NCBI RefSeq assembly: GCF_027812955.1
Contig: NZ_JAPYZV010000004.1
Span: forward strand, 310,001-374,000
Reading direction: 5' to 3'
Length of the DNA stretch: 64,000 nucleotides
Source: Pedococcus sp. 5OH_020
GTDB lineage: Bacteria; Actinomycetota; Actinomycetes; Actinomycetales; Dermatophilaceae
This document shows positions 19,996-32,884 of the stretch, piece by piece. The notes under the pieces were generated by a model. The model was not told where the DNA came from. It did no database searches and saw only the letters and a program-made list of their open reading frames with translations. The position numbers were made by a program, and so were the translations under genes. How positions within the stretch are numbered: position 1 is the first letter of the stretch; each line of letters starts with the position of its first letter.

Positions 19996-21903
19996 GTGAC
20001 AGACCTCGAGAGGCACGAGTTCGACGTCGTGGTCATCGGCGCCGGAGGTGCCGGGCTGCGCGCCGCCATCGAGGCCCGCGAACAGGGCCTGCGCACGGCC
20101 GTCATCTGCAAGAGCCTCTTCGGCAAGGCGCACACGGTGATGGCCGAAGGCGGGATCGCGGCGTCCATGGGAAACGCCAACGCGCGTGACAGCTGGGAGG
20201 TGCACTTCCGCGACACGATGCGTGGCGGCAAGTTCCTCAACAACCCGCGGATGGCCGAGCTGCACGCCAAGGAGGCACCCCAGCGGGTATGGGAGCTGGA
20301 GACCTACGGGGCGCTCTTCGACCGCACCGCTGACGGTCGCATCAGCCAGCGCAACTTCGGCGGACACGAGTACCCGCGGCTCGCCCATGTCGGCGACCGG
20401 ACCGGGCTCGAGCTGATCCGCACCCTCCAGCAGAAGATCGTCAGCCTCCAGCAGGAGGATCACCGCGACAGTGGAGACTACGAGGCGCGCCTGAAGGTCT
20501 TTCCCGAGCTCACCGTCACCGACATCCTCAAGGACGGCGACGGGGCGGTCGCGGGCGTGTTCGGCTACTGGCGCGAGTCGGGCCGGTTCGTGCAGCTCAG
20601 CGCGCCCGCGGTCATCCTCGCAACGGGAGGGATCGGCAAGTCCTTCAAGGTGACGAGCAACTCGTGGGAGTACACGGGTGACGGCCATGCCCTGGCGCTG
20701 CGCGCCGGCGCGAGCCTGGTCAACATGGAGTTCATCCAGTTCCATCCGACCGGCATGGTGTGGCCCCCGTCCGTCAAGGGCATCCTCGTCACCGAGTCCG
20801 TGCGGGGGGACGGCGGTGTGCTGCGCAACTCCGAGGGCAAGCGCTTCATGTTCGACTACGTCCCGGACGTCTTCCGTGGCCAGTACGCCGAGACGGAGGA
20901 GGAGGCCGACCGCTGGTACAAGGACCCCGACTCCAACAAGCGGCCGCCCGAGCTGCTGCCCCGCGACGAGGTGGCACGGGCGATCAACACGGAGGTCAAG
21001 GAGGGCCGGGGATCCCCGCACGGCGGCGTGTTCCTCGACGTGTCCACCCGACTGCCCGCCGAGGAGATCCGTCGCCGCCTGCCGTCCATGCACCACCAGT
21101 TCAAGGAGCTCGCCGACGTCGACATCACGGCCGAGCCGATGGAGGTGGGTCCGACCTGCCACTACGTCATGGGCGGTGTGGAGGTCGACGCCGACACGGC
21201 CGCGACGCGGGTGCCCGGTCTCTATGCCGCCGGTGAGGTGGCCGGCGGCATGCACGGCTCGAACCGGCTGGGCGGCAACAGCCTGTCGGACCTCCTGGTC
21301 TTCGGTCGCCGGGCCGGGCTGGGCGCAGCCGCCTACGTGGCAGGCCTGGATGCGAGACCCGTGGTCGCACAGCCGGACGTCGACGAAGCCGCCGCCACGG
21401 CGTTGGCGCCGTTCCGCGAGGCCGACGAGAACCCGTACACGGTCCACCAGGAGCTGCAGCAGAGGATGAACGACCTCGTGGGCATCATCCGCCGCGAGGA
21501 GGAGGTCCGCGAGGCTCTGAAGGTGCTGGACGGGCTCGATGACCGCGCGGCGTCCGTGGGGGTGGAGGGGCATCGCCAGTTCAACCCTGGATGGCACCTG
21601 GCCCTCGACCTGCGCAACATGCTCGCGGTCTGCCGGTGCGTGGCCCTGGCTGCCTTGGAGCGGACCGAGTCGAGGGGCGGGCACACCAGGGAGGACTTCC
21701 CCGGGATGGACCCGCAGTGGCGGGGCGTCAACCTGGTCTGCACGCTGGACGGGGAGGGCCAGGTCGAGCTCAGGCATCAGCCGGTGCCCGAGATCCGCCA
21801 GGACCTGCTCGAGCTTTTCGAGTACGCGGAGCTGTCGAAGTACCTGACCGGGGACGAGCTGGCGCGCCGAGGACCGGCGCCGCAGGACGGGAGCAGCGCA
21901 TGA
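19996..21903 (+). CDS. sdhA: Succinate dehydrogenase / fumarate reductase flavoprotein subunit
   Basis: A 635-residue flavoprotein oxidising succinate to fumarate. FAD-binding begins with VVVIGAGGAGLRAAIEA at residues 11-27. His46 in KAHTVMAEGGIAAS is the expected covalent FAD attachment site. Substrate segments include IQFHPTG, TESVRGDGGVLRN, HYVMGGVEVD and GGMHGSNRLGGNSLSDLLVFG. GTG 19996 has AAGGAG 19984-19989 upstream. The gene order anchor-flavoprotein-FeS matches the mycobacterial Sdh1 operon. sdhB overlaps its end by 4 nt. Confidence 0.95.
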   Translation: MTDLERHEFDVVVIGAGGAGLRAAIEAREQGLRTAVICKSLFGKAHTVMAEGGIAASMGNANARDSWEVHFRDTMRGGKFLNNPRMAELHAKEAPQRVWELETYGALFDRTADGRISQRNFGGHEYPRLAHVGDRTGLELIRTLQQKIVSLQQEDHRDSGDYEARLKVFPELTVTDILKDGDGAVAGVFGYWRESGRFVQLSAPAVILATGGIGKSFKVTSNSWEYTGDGHALALRAGASLVNMEFIQFHPTGMVWPPSVKGILVTESVRGDGGVLRNSEGKRFMFDYVPDVFRGQYAETEEEADRWYKDPDSNKRPPELLPRDEVARAINTEVKEGRGSPHGGVFLDVSTRLPAEEIRRRLPSMHHQFKELADVDITAEPMEVGPTCHYVMGGVEVDADTAATRVPGLYAAGEVAGGMHGSNRLGGNSLSDLLVFGRRAGLGAAAYVAGLDARPVVAQPDVDEAAATALAPFREADENPYTVHQELQQRMNDLVGIIRREEEVREALKVLDGLDDRAASVGVEGHRQFNPGWHLALDLRNMLAVCRCVALAALERTESRGGHTREDFPGMDPQWRGVNLVCTLDGEGQVELRHQPVPEIRQDLLELFEYAELSKYLTGDELARRGPAPQDGSSA

Positions 21904-22652
21904 CGTACCAGGCGTCGTTCAAGGTATGGCGCGGAGACGCCGAGGGAGGGGACCTGCAGGACTTCACGGTGGACGTCAACGAGGGGGAGGTCGTCCTCGA
22001 CATCATCCACCGCCTGCAGGCCACCCAGGCGCCTGACCTCGCTGTCCGCTGGAACTGCAAGGCCGGCAAGTGCGGTTCCTGCAGCGCAGAGGTCAACGGC
22101 CGCCCGCGGCTCCTGTGCATGACGAGGATGAGCACCTTCACCGAGAGCGAGACGATCACCGTCACGCCCCTGCGTACCTTCCCCGTCACCCGAGACCTGG
22201 TCACCGACGTCTCGTTCAACTACGAGAAGGCGCGCCAGATCCCTGCGTTCGCCCCGCCGGCAGACCTGGCGCCGGGGGAGTACCGGATGCAGCAGATGGA
22301 TGTCGAGCGGAGCCAGGAGTTCCGCAAGTGCATCGAGTGCTTCCTGTGCCAGGACGTCTGTCACGTCGTGCGGGACCACGAGGACAACAAGGCGAGCTTC
22401 GCGGGGCCTCGCTTCCTCATGCGCATCGCCGAGCTCGACATGCACCCCCTTGACTCCGCGGACCGCCGCCAGGTCGCCCGCGAGGAGCACGGCCTGGGGT
22501 TCTGCAACATCACGAAGTGCTGCACGGAGGTCTGTCCGGAGCACATCAAGATCACCGACAACGCCCTGATCCCCCTGAAGGAGCGCGTCGTGGACCGTCA
22601 CTACGATCCGGTGGTGTGGCTGGGCAACAAGATCAGGCGCCGCGACAGCTGA
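21900..22652 (+). CDS. sdhB: Succinate dehydrogenase iron-sulfur subunit
   Basis: A 250-residue protein relaying electrons from FAD to the anchor. The N-terminal plant-type ferredoxin domain binds [2Fe-2S] through CKAGKCGSC and a later Cys in RPRLLC. The C-terminal bacterial ferredoxin domain binds [4Fe-4S] and [3Fe-4S] through CIECFLCQDVC and CNITKCCTEVCPEHI. The sequence between them, ALIPLKERVVDRHYDPVVWL at the end, is typical. ATG 21900 overlaps the sdhA stop. The downstream glycosylase gene begins at or inside its 3' end. Confidence 0.95.
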   Translation: MTYQASFKVWRGDAEGGDLQDFTVDVNEGEVVLDIIHRLQATQAPDLAVRWNCKAGKCGSCSAEVNGRPRLLCMTRMSTFTESETITVTPLRTFPVTRDLVTDVSFNYEKARQIPAFAPPADLAPGEYRMQQMDVERSQEFRKCIECFLCQDVCHVVRDHEDNKASFAGPRFLMRIAELDMHPLDSADRRQVAREEHGLGFCNITKCCTEVCPEHIKITDNALIPLKERVVDRHYDPVVWLGNKIRRRDS

Positions 22653-23263
22653 GCCGCGGCTTCTTCTCGGAGGACGTCCTGGACGTCGCCGCGTCGCTGC
22701 TCGGCGCCACGGTGAGCCACGGGGGAGTCACGGTCCGGCTCACCGAGGTCGAGGCGTATGCCGGCATGGCGGACCCTGGCTCGCACGCCTTCCGTGGGCC
22801 GACCCCCCGCACAGAGGTCATGTTCGGAGTGGCGGGCCGTCTCTACGTCTACTTCACGTACGGGATGCACTGGTGCGCCAACGTGGTGTGCGGTCCGGAG
22901 GGTGAGGCGAGTGCGGTCCTCCTGCGAGCCGGAGAGGTTGTCGCAGGAGAGGACGTTGCCGCCACACGCCGCGCCCGAGTCGCGCGCCGGGACTGGGCTC
23001 GCGGGCCGGCGCGGCTGGCGAGGACTCTCGGGCTCTCGGGCGAGCACACCGGGTTGGACGTCTGCGCTGCGGACGCCGCCGTGCGTTTCACCGCACCGGT
23101 CGAGCACGTGCCCGCAAGGCGGGTCCGCACCGGTCCGCGCGTCGGGGTGAGTGGAGCCGGCGGAGACGCGGCGGCCTACCCCTGGCGCTTCTGGCTGGAC
23201 GGTGAGCCCACCGTGTCCGCGTACCGTCCTGCAAAACCCCGTACCAGGAGCCGCTCGGCATGA
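22616..23263 (+). CDS. mpg: DNA-3-methyladenine glycosylase (AAG/MPG family)
   Basis: A protein of about 205-215 residues that removes alkylated purines in base excision repair. It contains GFFSEDVLDVAASLLGATV, the catalytic region VRLTEVEAYAGMADPGSHAF, the intercalating-loop segment FTYGMHWCANVVCG and GPARLARTLGL. The start is uncertain: GTG 22616 lies inside sdhB; CTG 22649 coincides with the point where family similarity (LSRGFF) begins; the next GTG would remove conserved sequence. The order mpg-tyrS matches M. tuberculosis Rv1688-Rv1689. Confidence 0.85.
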   Translation: MAGQQDQAPRQLSRGFFSEDVLDVAASLLGATVSHGGVTVRLTEVEAYAGMADPGSHAFRGPTPRTEVMFGVAGRLYVYFTYGMHWCANVVCGPEGEASAVLLRAGEVVAGEDVAATRRARVARRDWARGPARLARTLGLSGEHTGLDVCAADAAVRFTAPVEHVPARRVRTGPRVGVSGAGGDAAAYPWRFWLDGEPTVSAYRPAKPRTRSRSA

Positions 23264-23332
23264 GACAGGATGTCTGCCGGTGCTCGGCGAGCGGTGCCGA
23301 CCTCGATGCCCACGACCAAGGAGCGAACCCCG

Positions 23333-24595
23333 GTGAGAGACATCCTCGACGAGCTCAGGTGGCGAGGACTGGTGGCCCAGACCACCGACGAGTCCGCGTT
23401 GCGCGAGGCTCTCGCCGACGGCCCGGTCACCGCCTACTGCGGGTTCGACCCGACAGCCCCGTCGTTGCACTTCGGCAACCTCGTCCAGCTCGTCGTCCTG
23501 CGTCACCTCCAGCGCGCCGGCCATCGCGTCATCTGCCTGGTCGGCGGGTCCACGGGGCTCATCGGCGACCCCAGGCCCACCGCCGAGCGTGTGCTCAAGA
23601 CCAAGCAGCAGACCGCGGACTGGGTGGCGCGCATCCAGCAGCAGGTGCGGCCGTTCCTCGACTTCGAGGGCGACAACCGGGCCGTCATGGTGAACAACCT
23701 GGACTGGACGGCGCAGCTGTCGGCCCTGGACTTCCTGCGCGACGTCGGCAAGCACTTCAGGGTCAACCAGATGATCCGCAAGGAGGCCGTGGCCGCTCGG
23801 TTGGCCAGTGACGAAGGCATCTCCTACACGGAGTTCAGCTACCAGCTCCTCCAGGGCCTCGACTTCCTGCAGCTCTTCCGGGACTACGGGTGCACGCTGC
23901 AGACTGGCGGCCAGGACCAGTGGGGCAACCTGACGGCCGGGGCGGATCTCATCCACCGCGTGGAAGGGAGGTCGGTGCACCTGCTCACCACGCCGCTGGT
24001 CACCGACTCCGCCGGCATGAAGTTCGGGAAGAGCGAGGGAAACGCCATCTGGCTCAGCGCCGACCTCACCAGCCCGTACGCCTTCTACCAGTACTGGGTC
24101 AACGTCGAGGATGCGTCGGTGGCGAAGCTGCTGAAGATCTTCACCGACAGGACACCGGACGAGATCGCCGAGCTCGAGGAGTCGCTGGAACAGCGGCCGT
24201 TCCTCCGGGAGGCGCAGAAGGCGCTCGCCGCTGACGTGACCACCCTCGTCCATGGGCAGGTGGCGACTGCCGCCGTTGCGGCCGCCTCCGACGCACTGTT
24301 CGGCAAGGGCGACGTCACGGCCCTGGACGCCAGGACGCTCACCGACGCGACGGGTGAGCTCCCGGGCGCGGAGGTGCAGGTCGGGATGTCGGTCACCGAC
24401 GCCTTGGTCGCAGTGGGCCTGGTGGAGTCCCGCAACGCGGCGCGCAGGGCGATCGGCGACGGTGGGGCGTCCCTCAACAACGTCCGGCTACATGACCCCG
24501 AGCGGCCTCTGTCGCAGGAGGACTTCCTGCACGGGCGGGTGGCCCTGCTGCGTCGCGGGCGCCGGTCGCTGGCAGCCGCGCGCCTCCCCGGCTGA
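23333..24595 (+). CDS. tyrS: Tyrosine--tRNA ligase
   Basis: A 420-residue class I synthetase. The HIGH-like motif is PSLHFGNL near residue 44 and the KMSKS-like motif is KFGKS near residue 231. The tyrosine pocket includes YCGFDPTAPS, YTEFSYQLLQGLDF and GGQDQWGN. A C-terminal S4-like RNA-binding domain includes ESRNAARRAIGDGGASLNN. GTG 23333 is chosen from AAGGAG 23318-23323 nine bases upstream and gives the family's usual length; ATG 23306 would add nine residues. Confidence 0.95.
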   Translation: MRDILDELRWRGLVAQTTDESALREALADGPVTAYCGFDPTAPSLHFGNLVQLVVLRHLQRAGHRVICLVGGSTGLIGDPRPTAERVLKTKQQTADWVARIQQQVRPFLDFEGDNRAVMVNNLDWTAQLSALDFLRDVGKHFRVNQMIRKEAVAARLASDEGISYTEFSYQLLQGLDFLQLFRDYGCTLQTGGQDQWGNLTAGADLIHRVEGRSVHLLTTPLVTDSAGMKFGKSEGNAIWLSADLTSPYAFYQYWVNVEDASVAKLLKIFTDRTPDEIAELEESLEQRPFLREAQKALAADVTTLVHGQVATAAVAAASDALFGKGDVTALDARTLTDATGELPGAEVQVGMSVTDALVAVGLVESRNAARRAIGDGGASLNNVRLHDPERPLSQEDFLHGRVALLRRGRRSLAAARLPG

Positions 24596-24621
24596 CGGGC
24601 CGCAGCCTCCCCGGCTGACGG
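24583..24621 (+). repeat. 16-bp direct repeat at the tyrS stop codon
   Basis: CCTCCCCGGCTGACGG occurs at 24583-24598, covering the tyrS TGA, and again at 24606-24621. The copies are 7 nt apart and each is preceded by a GCAGCC. It looks like a small local duplication; no function is evident. Confidence 0.6.
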
Positions 24622-24645
24622 TGCCCCGAGGCCCGACCAGCCGAT

Positions 24646-24675
24646 TTGTGTTCTCCGACCGCCTCCGTCTAATGT
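24646..24675 (+). promoter_or_regulatory. Candidate distal rrn promoter
   Basis: TTGTGT 24646-24651 and TAATGT 24670-24675 are separated by 18 nt. It is the most upstream of several promoter-like sites in the gap between tyrS and the 16S gene. Confidence 0.4.
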
Positions 24676-24832
24676 TCTCGACGTCAGCCCGACAGGGAGG
24701 AACGGACACCACCGCGAAGACGTGAGTCCTCGCGAAGTAGGCCGGTCCCGCGGGTAGACCCCATCGAACAGCAGCTGGGCGACCAGCACGTTCACGAGCA
24801 CCCGACAGGGTGGCCGGGAGCGGGTCGCAGGA

Positions 24833-24933
24833 CTGCTACAGTGGGCGTCCCACACAACGGCATCCGGGAGACCGGCGTGCTGAAGGCGCCGGAAACGGCG
24901 TTCGGAGGCCGGCGAAAAGCCTGCTAGAGTGGG
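24833..24933 (+). promoter_or_regulatory. Duplicated rrn promoter-like elements
   Basis: CTGCTACAGTGGG 24833-24845 and CTGCTAGAGTGGG 24921-24933 differ by one base and contain the -10-like hexamers TACAGT 24837-24842 and TAGAGT 24925-24930. The second has TTCGGA 24901-24906 at 18 nt as a weak -35. The repetition suggests tandem P1/P2-type promoters. Confidence 0.45.
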
Positions 24934-24992
24934 ACACCTCGCGGAGAGCCAAGAGCGCTCGATCCACCGCTTCCGACCAGGAAGCGCGGGAT

Positions 24993-25021
24993 TTGACGCC
25001 CAAGAGCGAAGCGAGTAACTT
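24993..25021 (+). promoter_or_regulatory. Best rrn promoter candidate
   Basis: TTGACG 24993-24998 and TAACTT 25016-25021 are separated by exactly 17 nt, a good sigma-70-type promoter for a high-GC genome. Initiation would be near 25028, giving a leader of about 260 nt before the mature 16S. Confidence 0.65.
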
Positions 25022-25073
25022 TGAAGGGTTGCCCCGGACGCCGGCCGAAAGGCCAGCAGATGGTGCGCGTGCG

Positions 25074-25288
25074 AACCTTGAGAACTCAACAGCGTGTCAA
25101 AAATCGATGCCAATTACCTCGTCTCGAGGTGGTGGACTCCCAGGTCGAAGACCGGGGAAGCGATCACAGCGAACGAAAATCCTTTGGTTGACAACGAATT
25201 TCTAGCAATTGCTAGTTGTTCTTGCTCAGTCAGTGAAACAACCCTCTAACGGGTAACGGTTTCGCGGTCTCAGGACTGCGAGCTGAAC
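25074..25288 (+). promoter_or_regulatory. rRNA leader with boxA-like and processing sequences
   Basis: CCTTGAGAACTC near 25076-25087 resembles actinobacterial antitermination/processing leaders, and a related CCTTGAGAACTAC precedes the 23S. AATCGATG 25102-25109 can pair with CATCGATT 26893-26900, and GCGTGT 25092-25097 with ACACGC 26921-26926, forming the likely base of the pre-16S processing stem. CTAGCAATTGCTAG 25202-25215 is a perfect 14-bp palindrome that could fold as a small leader hairpin. Confidence 0.5.
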
Positions 25289-30262
<4,974 letters not shown>

Positions 30263-30337
30263 ACAACAAAGATGTTACGCGTCCACTGTGTGGTTCCCGA
30301 GATACGGTCGGGAACCCGATTGAAATCTCCATAGAGT

Positions 30338-30454
30338 TTCGGCTGTCATAGCGAAGGGGAAACGCCCGGTCTCATTCCGAACCCGGAAGCTAAGCCCTTC
30401 AGCGCCGATGGTACTGCACTGGTGACGGTGTGGGAGAGTAGGACGCAGCCGGAC
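30338..30454 (+). rRNA. rrf: 5S ribosomal RNA
   Basis: About 117 nt. The terminal stem pairs GGCTG near 30341 with CAGCC near 30446, and the loop A/B region CCCGGTCTCATTCCGAACCC is typical of 5S. It is the last gene of the 16S-23S-5S operon, about 75 nt after the 23S. Exact ends are estimated. Confidence 0.93.
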
Positions 30455-30462
30455 ATACTTTC

Positions 30463-30495
30463 AAAAGGGCCTTCCCATCACGGGAAGGCCCTTTT
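30463..30495 (+). terminator. Intrinsic terminator of the rRNA operon
   Basis: AAAAGGGCCTTCCC 30463-30476 and GGGAAGGCCCTTTT 30482-30495 form a perfect 14-bp stem with the 5-nt loop ATCAC, followed on the RNA by a run of U. It is the clearest Rho-independent terminator in the window. Confidence 0.93.
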
Positions 30496-30548
30496 GCATG
30501 CCCGGCGTCGTCCGTGCCGGCCAGGTGTCCCATCCCGGGGCCTGTCCG

Positions 30549-30554
30549 TAGACT
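30549..30554 (+). promoter_or_regulatory. Putative -10 box for the TPR protein gene
   Basis: TAGACT fits the TANNNT pattern, follows the rRNA terminator and precedes a GAGGAG Shine-Dalgarno. No clear -35 box is seen. Confidence 0.4.
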
Positions 30555-30586
30555 GAACGCGATTTCTGCACAGCGAGGAGCACTTG

Positions 30587-31819
30587 GTGTCCGAGAACCA
30601 GTCCGGCCGTGGTGGCCAAGGCCGTCGTCCAGCGCGGGGCGGGGGGTCCGGCGGGCCCTCGGCCGGCTCAGGTCGCGGTGCTTCAGGCGGTTCGGCGAGG
30701 GGTGGCGCCGGCGGTTCCGGCCGAGGTGCCTCAGGCGGTCAAGCGAGGGGTGGCGCCGGCGGTTCCGGTCGAGGTGCCACAGGCGGTCAAGCGAGGGGTG
30801 ATGCCGGCGGTTCGGCTCGCGGTTCGACCGGCCGGCCGAGGGGGGCCGGGAGCGCCGACCGGGGTGCCGCAGGGGACTCGGGACGCGCAGGGTCGGGACG
30901 GCCGCCGCGTGGTGGTACCGGCAGGGAGTCGAGCAGCAAGGGCAGGGACGCGGGCCGAGATGCCGGGACCTTCGACAACAGCGAGCGCCGAGGTGGGCCG
31001 AGGCTGGCCCCCCGGAAGCCAAAGCTGCCTGAGCCGCGCATCGCTGAGGGCGTCACCGGCAAGGAGCTCGACCGTTCCGTCCACCACCAGCTGAGGACCC
31101 TCAGCAAGGAGAACGCCGAGGGCGTCGCCCAACATCTCGTGATGGTGGCCGCTCTCCTCGACGTAGACGACTTCACGGGAGCCGAGGCCCATGCAGAGAC
31201 GGCCGTGCGGCGCGCCGGCCGGGTGCCCGCAGCTCGCGAGGCGCTGGGTCTGGTGGCGTACCGCAAGGGAGAGTGGGCCCGCGCGCTGAGCGAGTTCCGT
31301 ACGGCCAGGCGGCTCAGCGGCTCCTCCCACCTGCTGGCCCTGATGGTCGACTGCGAGCGGGGTCTGGGTCGGCCCGAGCGTGCCCTGGAGCTGGCAACGT
31401 CTCCTGAGGCAGGCACCTTGGCAGTCGAGGACCGGGTCGAGCTCGCGATCGTCGTGTCGGGGATCCGCCGCGACCTCGGTCAGCTCGAGGCGGCTCGGCT
31501 GGCGCTCGAGATCCCGCAGCTCGACGGCAGCAGCCGCAAACCGTGGTTCGCGCGTCTGGCCTACGCGTATGCCGAGACCCTGCTGGCACTGGGCCGCAGG
31601 GACGACGCGCGGGAGTGGTTCGCTCGCGCCACGGCTGCAGACCACGAGCTCGAGACCGACGCTGCGGAGCGGCTCGCCGAGCTTGACGGAGTCGTCCTGA
31701 CCGACCTGCTGGAGGGCCACGAGGACGACGACGAGGATGGGCTGGCGGAGGACGATCGGGCCGAGGAGCGCCGGGCGGGGGACGATGGCCGCCCTGGACG
31801 ACGTGGCGAAGGCCCCTGA
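30587..31819 (+). CDS. TPR protein with Gly/Arg-rich repeat N-terminus
   Basis: A 410-residue protein. Residues 1-125 are Gly/Arg/Ser-rich and contain three tandem 16-residue repeats of the form RGASGGQARGGAGGSG (residues about 30-77), like RGG-type RNA-binding tails. Residues about 150-375 are helical and TPR-like: AEAHAETAVRRAGRVPAARE, ALGLVAYRKGEWARALSEFR, HLLALMVDCERGLGRPERAL, AYAYAETLLALGRRDDAREW. The C-terminus is very acidic (EGHEDDDEDGLAEDD). GTG 30587 with GAGGAG upstream is preferred over TTG 30584. It occupies the position of M. tuberculosis Rv1691, a TPR protein upstream of the phosphatase and tlyA. Function unknown. Confidence 0.8.
   Translation: MSENQSGRGGQGRRPARGGGSGGPSAGSGRGASGGSARGGAGGSGRGASGGQARGGAGGSGRGATGGQARGDAGGSARGSTGRPRGAGSADRGAAGDSGRAGSGRPPRGGTGRESSSKGRDAGRDAGTFDNSERRGGPRLAPRKPKLPEPRIAEGVTGKELDRSVHHQLRTLSKENAEGVAQHLVMVAALLDVDDFTGAEAHAETAVRRAGRVPAAREALGLVAYRKGEWARALSEFRTARRLSGSSHLLALMVDCERGLGRPERALELATSPEAGTLAVEDRVELAIVVSGIRRDLGQLEAARLALEIPQLDGSSRKPWFARLAYAYAETLLALGRRDDAREWFARATAADHELETDAAERLAELDGVVLTDLLEGHEDDDEDGLAEDDRAEERRAGDDGRPGRRGEGP
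30674..30817 (+). repeat. Three 48-bp tandem repeats in the TPR gene
   Basis: Copies lie at 30674-30721, 30722-30769 and 30770-30817. Each encodes 16 residues (RGASGGSARGGAGGSG and close variants). The repeat is in frame, so copy-number changes would keep the reading frame. Confidence 0.85.
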
Positions 31820-32837
31820 GGGCGTGCCGAGCCTGGTCCAGCGGTACCGCGCTGTGGTGTGCGACCTCGACGGGGTCGTGTACCGGGGCCCGGAAGCGGT
31901 CGACCACGCGGTGTCGGCGCTGTCGGCGCTCACCGTGCCGGTCGTGTACGCCACCAACAACGCCTCGAGGCCGCCGCAGGAGGTGGCCGCCCACCTCACC
32001 GACCTCGGCCTGCATGTCAGCGGTCGGGATGTCGCCACGAGCTCCGAGGCCGGGGCGGCGGAGCTGGCTCGCCGCCTCCCTCCAGGTTCGACCGTGCTCG
32101 CGATCGGCGGTGAAGGCGTCCGGGAAGCGTTGCGGCAGCACAGCTTTCGCGTCGTCACCGGAACGCAGGCGCAGGAGAGCCGCGACGAGACGTATGCCGG
32201 CGTCCTCCAGGGCTACGGCCCGGCGGTGACGGCCTCCGACCTCGCCCAGGCGGCATACGCAGTGTCGGCCGGTGCGCTCTGGGTGGCCACCAACATCGAC
32301 GAGACGCTCCCCACCCACCTGGGTACGGCCCCGGGGAACGGCACCTTGGTGGCTGCGGTCCAACGGGCGACCGGGTGCGAGCCGATCGTCGTCGGGAAGC
32401 CGCACGCACCGTTGTACCGGCTCTGTGCCGACCGCCTCGGTCAGCCGGCGTCGCAGCTGCTGGCGGTGGGTGACCGGCTGGATACCGACATCGCCGGAGC
32501 GGTCGAGGCGGGCATGGACTCGGCCCTCGTCCTGACCGGCGTCGACTCGGTGACGAGCCTGGCCGGGGCCCCTGCGCCGCTGCGGCCGACGTACGTCGTC
32601 CCGGATCTTCGCGCGCTGGTCGAGGACTACGTGCCCGCGGAGACCGACTACTCCTGGTGGGTCTGCGGCGCTGACCGGCGGCGCATCACCGACGGAGGCT
32701 GGGACGTGGCCCGGGCGGGCTCGCCCATCGAACAGGCGCGGGCAGGTCTGGCCTGCCTGCACGAGTCACTGGACCACGGGGAGCTGGACATCCGAGGCGC
32801 CGAGCGCCTCGCGACGGAGATCGACTACTGGCAGTAG
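31785..32837 (+). CDS. HAD-superfamily subclass IIA phosphatase
   Basis: A 350-residue protein. Motif I DLDGVVYRG carries the nucleophile Asp, ATNNAS is motif II, GKPHAPLY contains the motif III Lys and GDRLDTDI the Mg-binding Asp pair. The large C2 cap between motifs II and III fits the NagD/PGP type. The last 75 residues (TDYSWWVCGADRRRITDGGW onward) extend past the core. ATG 31785 overlaps the TPR gene end by 35 nt. Matches the Rv1692 position in M. tuberculosis, described there as a glycerol-3-phosphate phosphatase; this substrate is inference. Confidence 0.85.
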   Translation: MAALDDVAKAPEGVPSLVQRYRAVVCDLDGVVYRGPEAVDHAVSALSALTVPVVYATNNASRPPQEVAAHLTDLGLHVSGRDVATSSEAGAAELARRLPPGSTVLAIGGEGVREALRQHSFRVVTGTQAQESRDETYAGVLQGYGPAVTASDLAQAAYAVSAGALWVATNIDETLPTHLGTAPGNGTLVAAVQRATGCEPIVVGKPHAPLYRLCADRLGQPASQLLAVGDRLDTDIAGAVEAGMDSALVLTGVDSVTSLAGAPAPLRPTYVVPDLRALVEDYVPAETDYSWWVCGADRRRITDGGWDVARAGSPIEQARAGLACLHESLDHGELDIRGAERLATEIDYWQ

Positions 32838-32884
32838 CGTGAGGGCGACGAGCGGCAGGTGACCGCTCCATCCGAGGAGGATCG

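Noticed and set aside
25188-25218. TTGACA followed by TAGTTG as a further rrn promoter
   Set aside because: Spacing is 19 nt with a poor -10, and it lies downstream of the boxA-like element, inside the expected leader.
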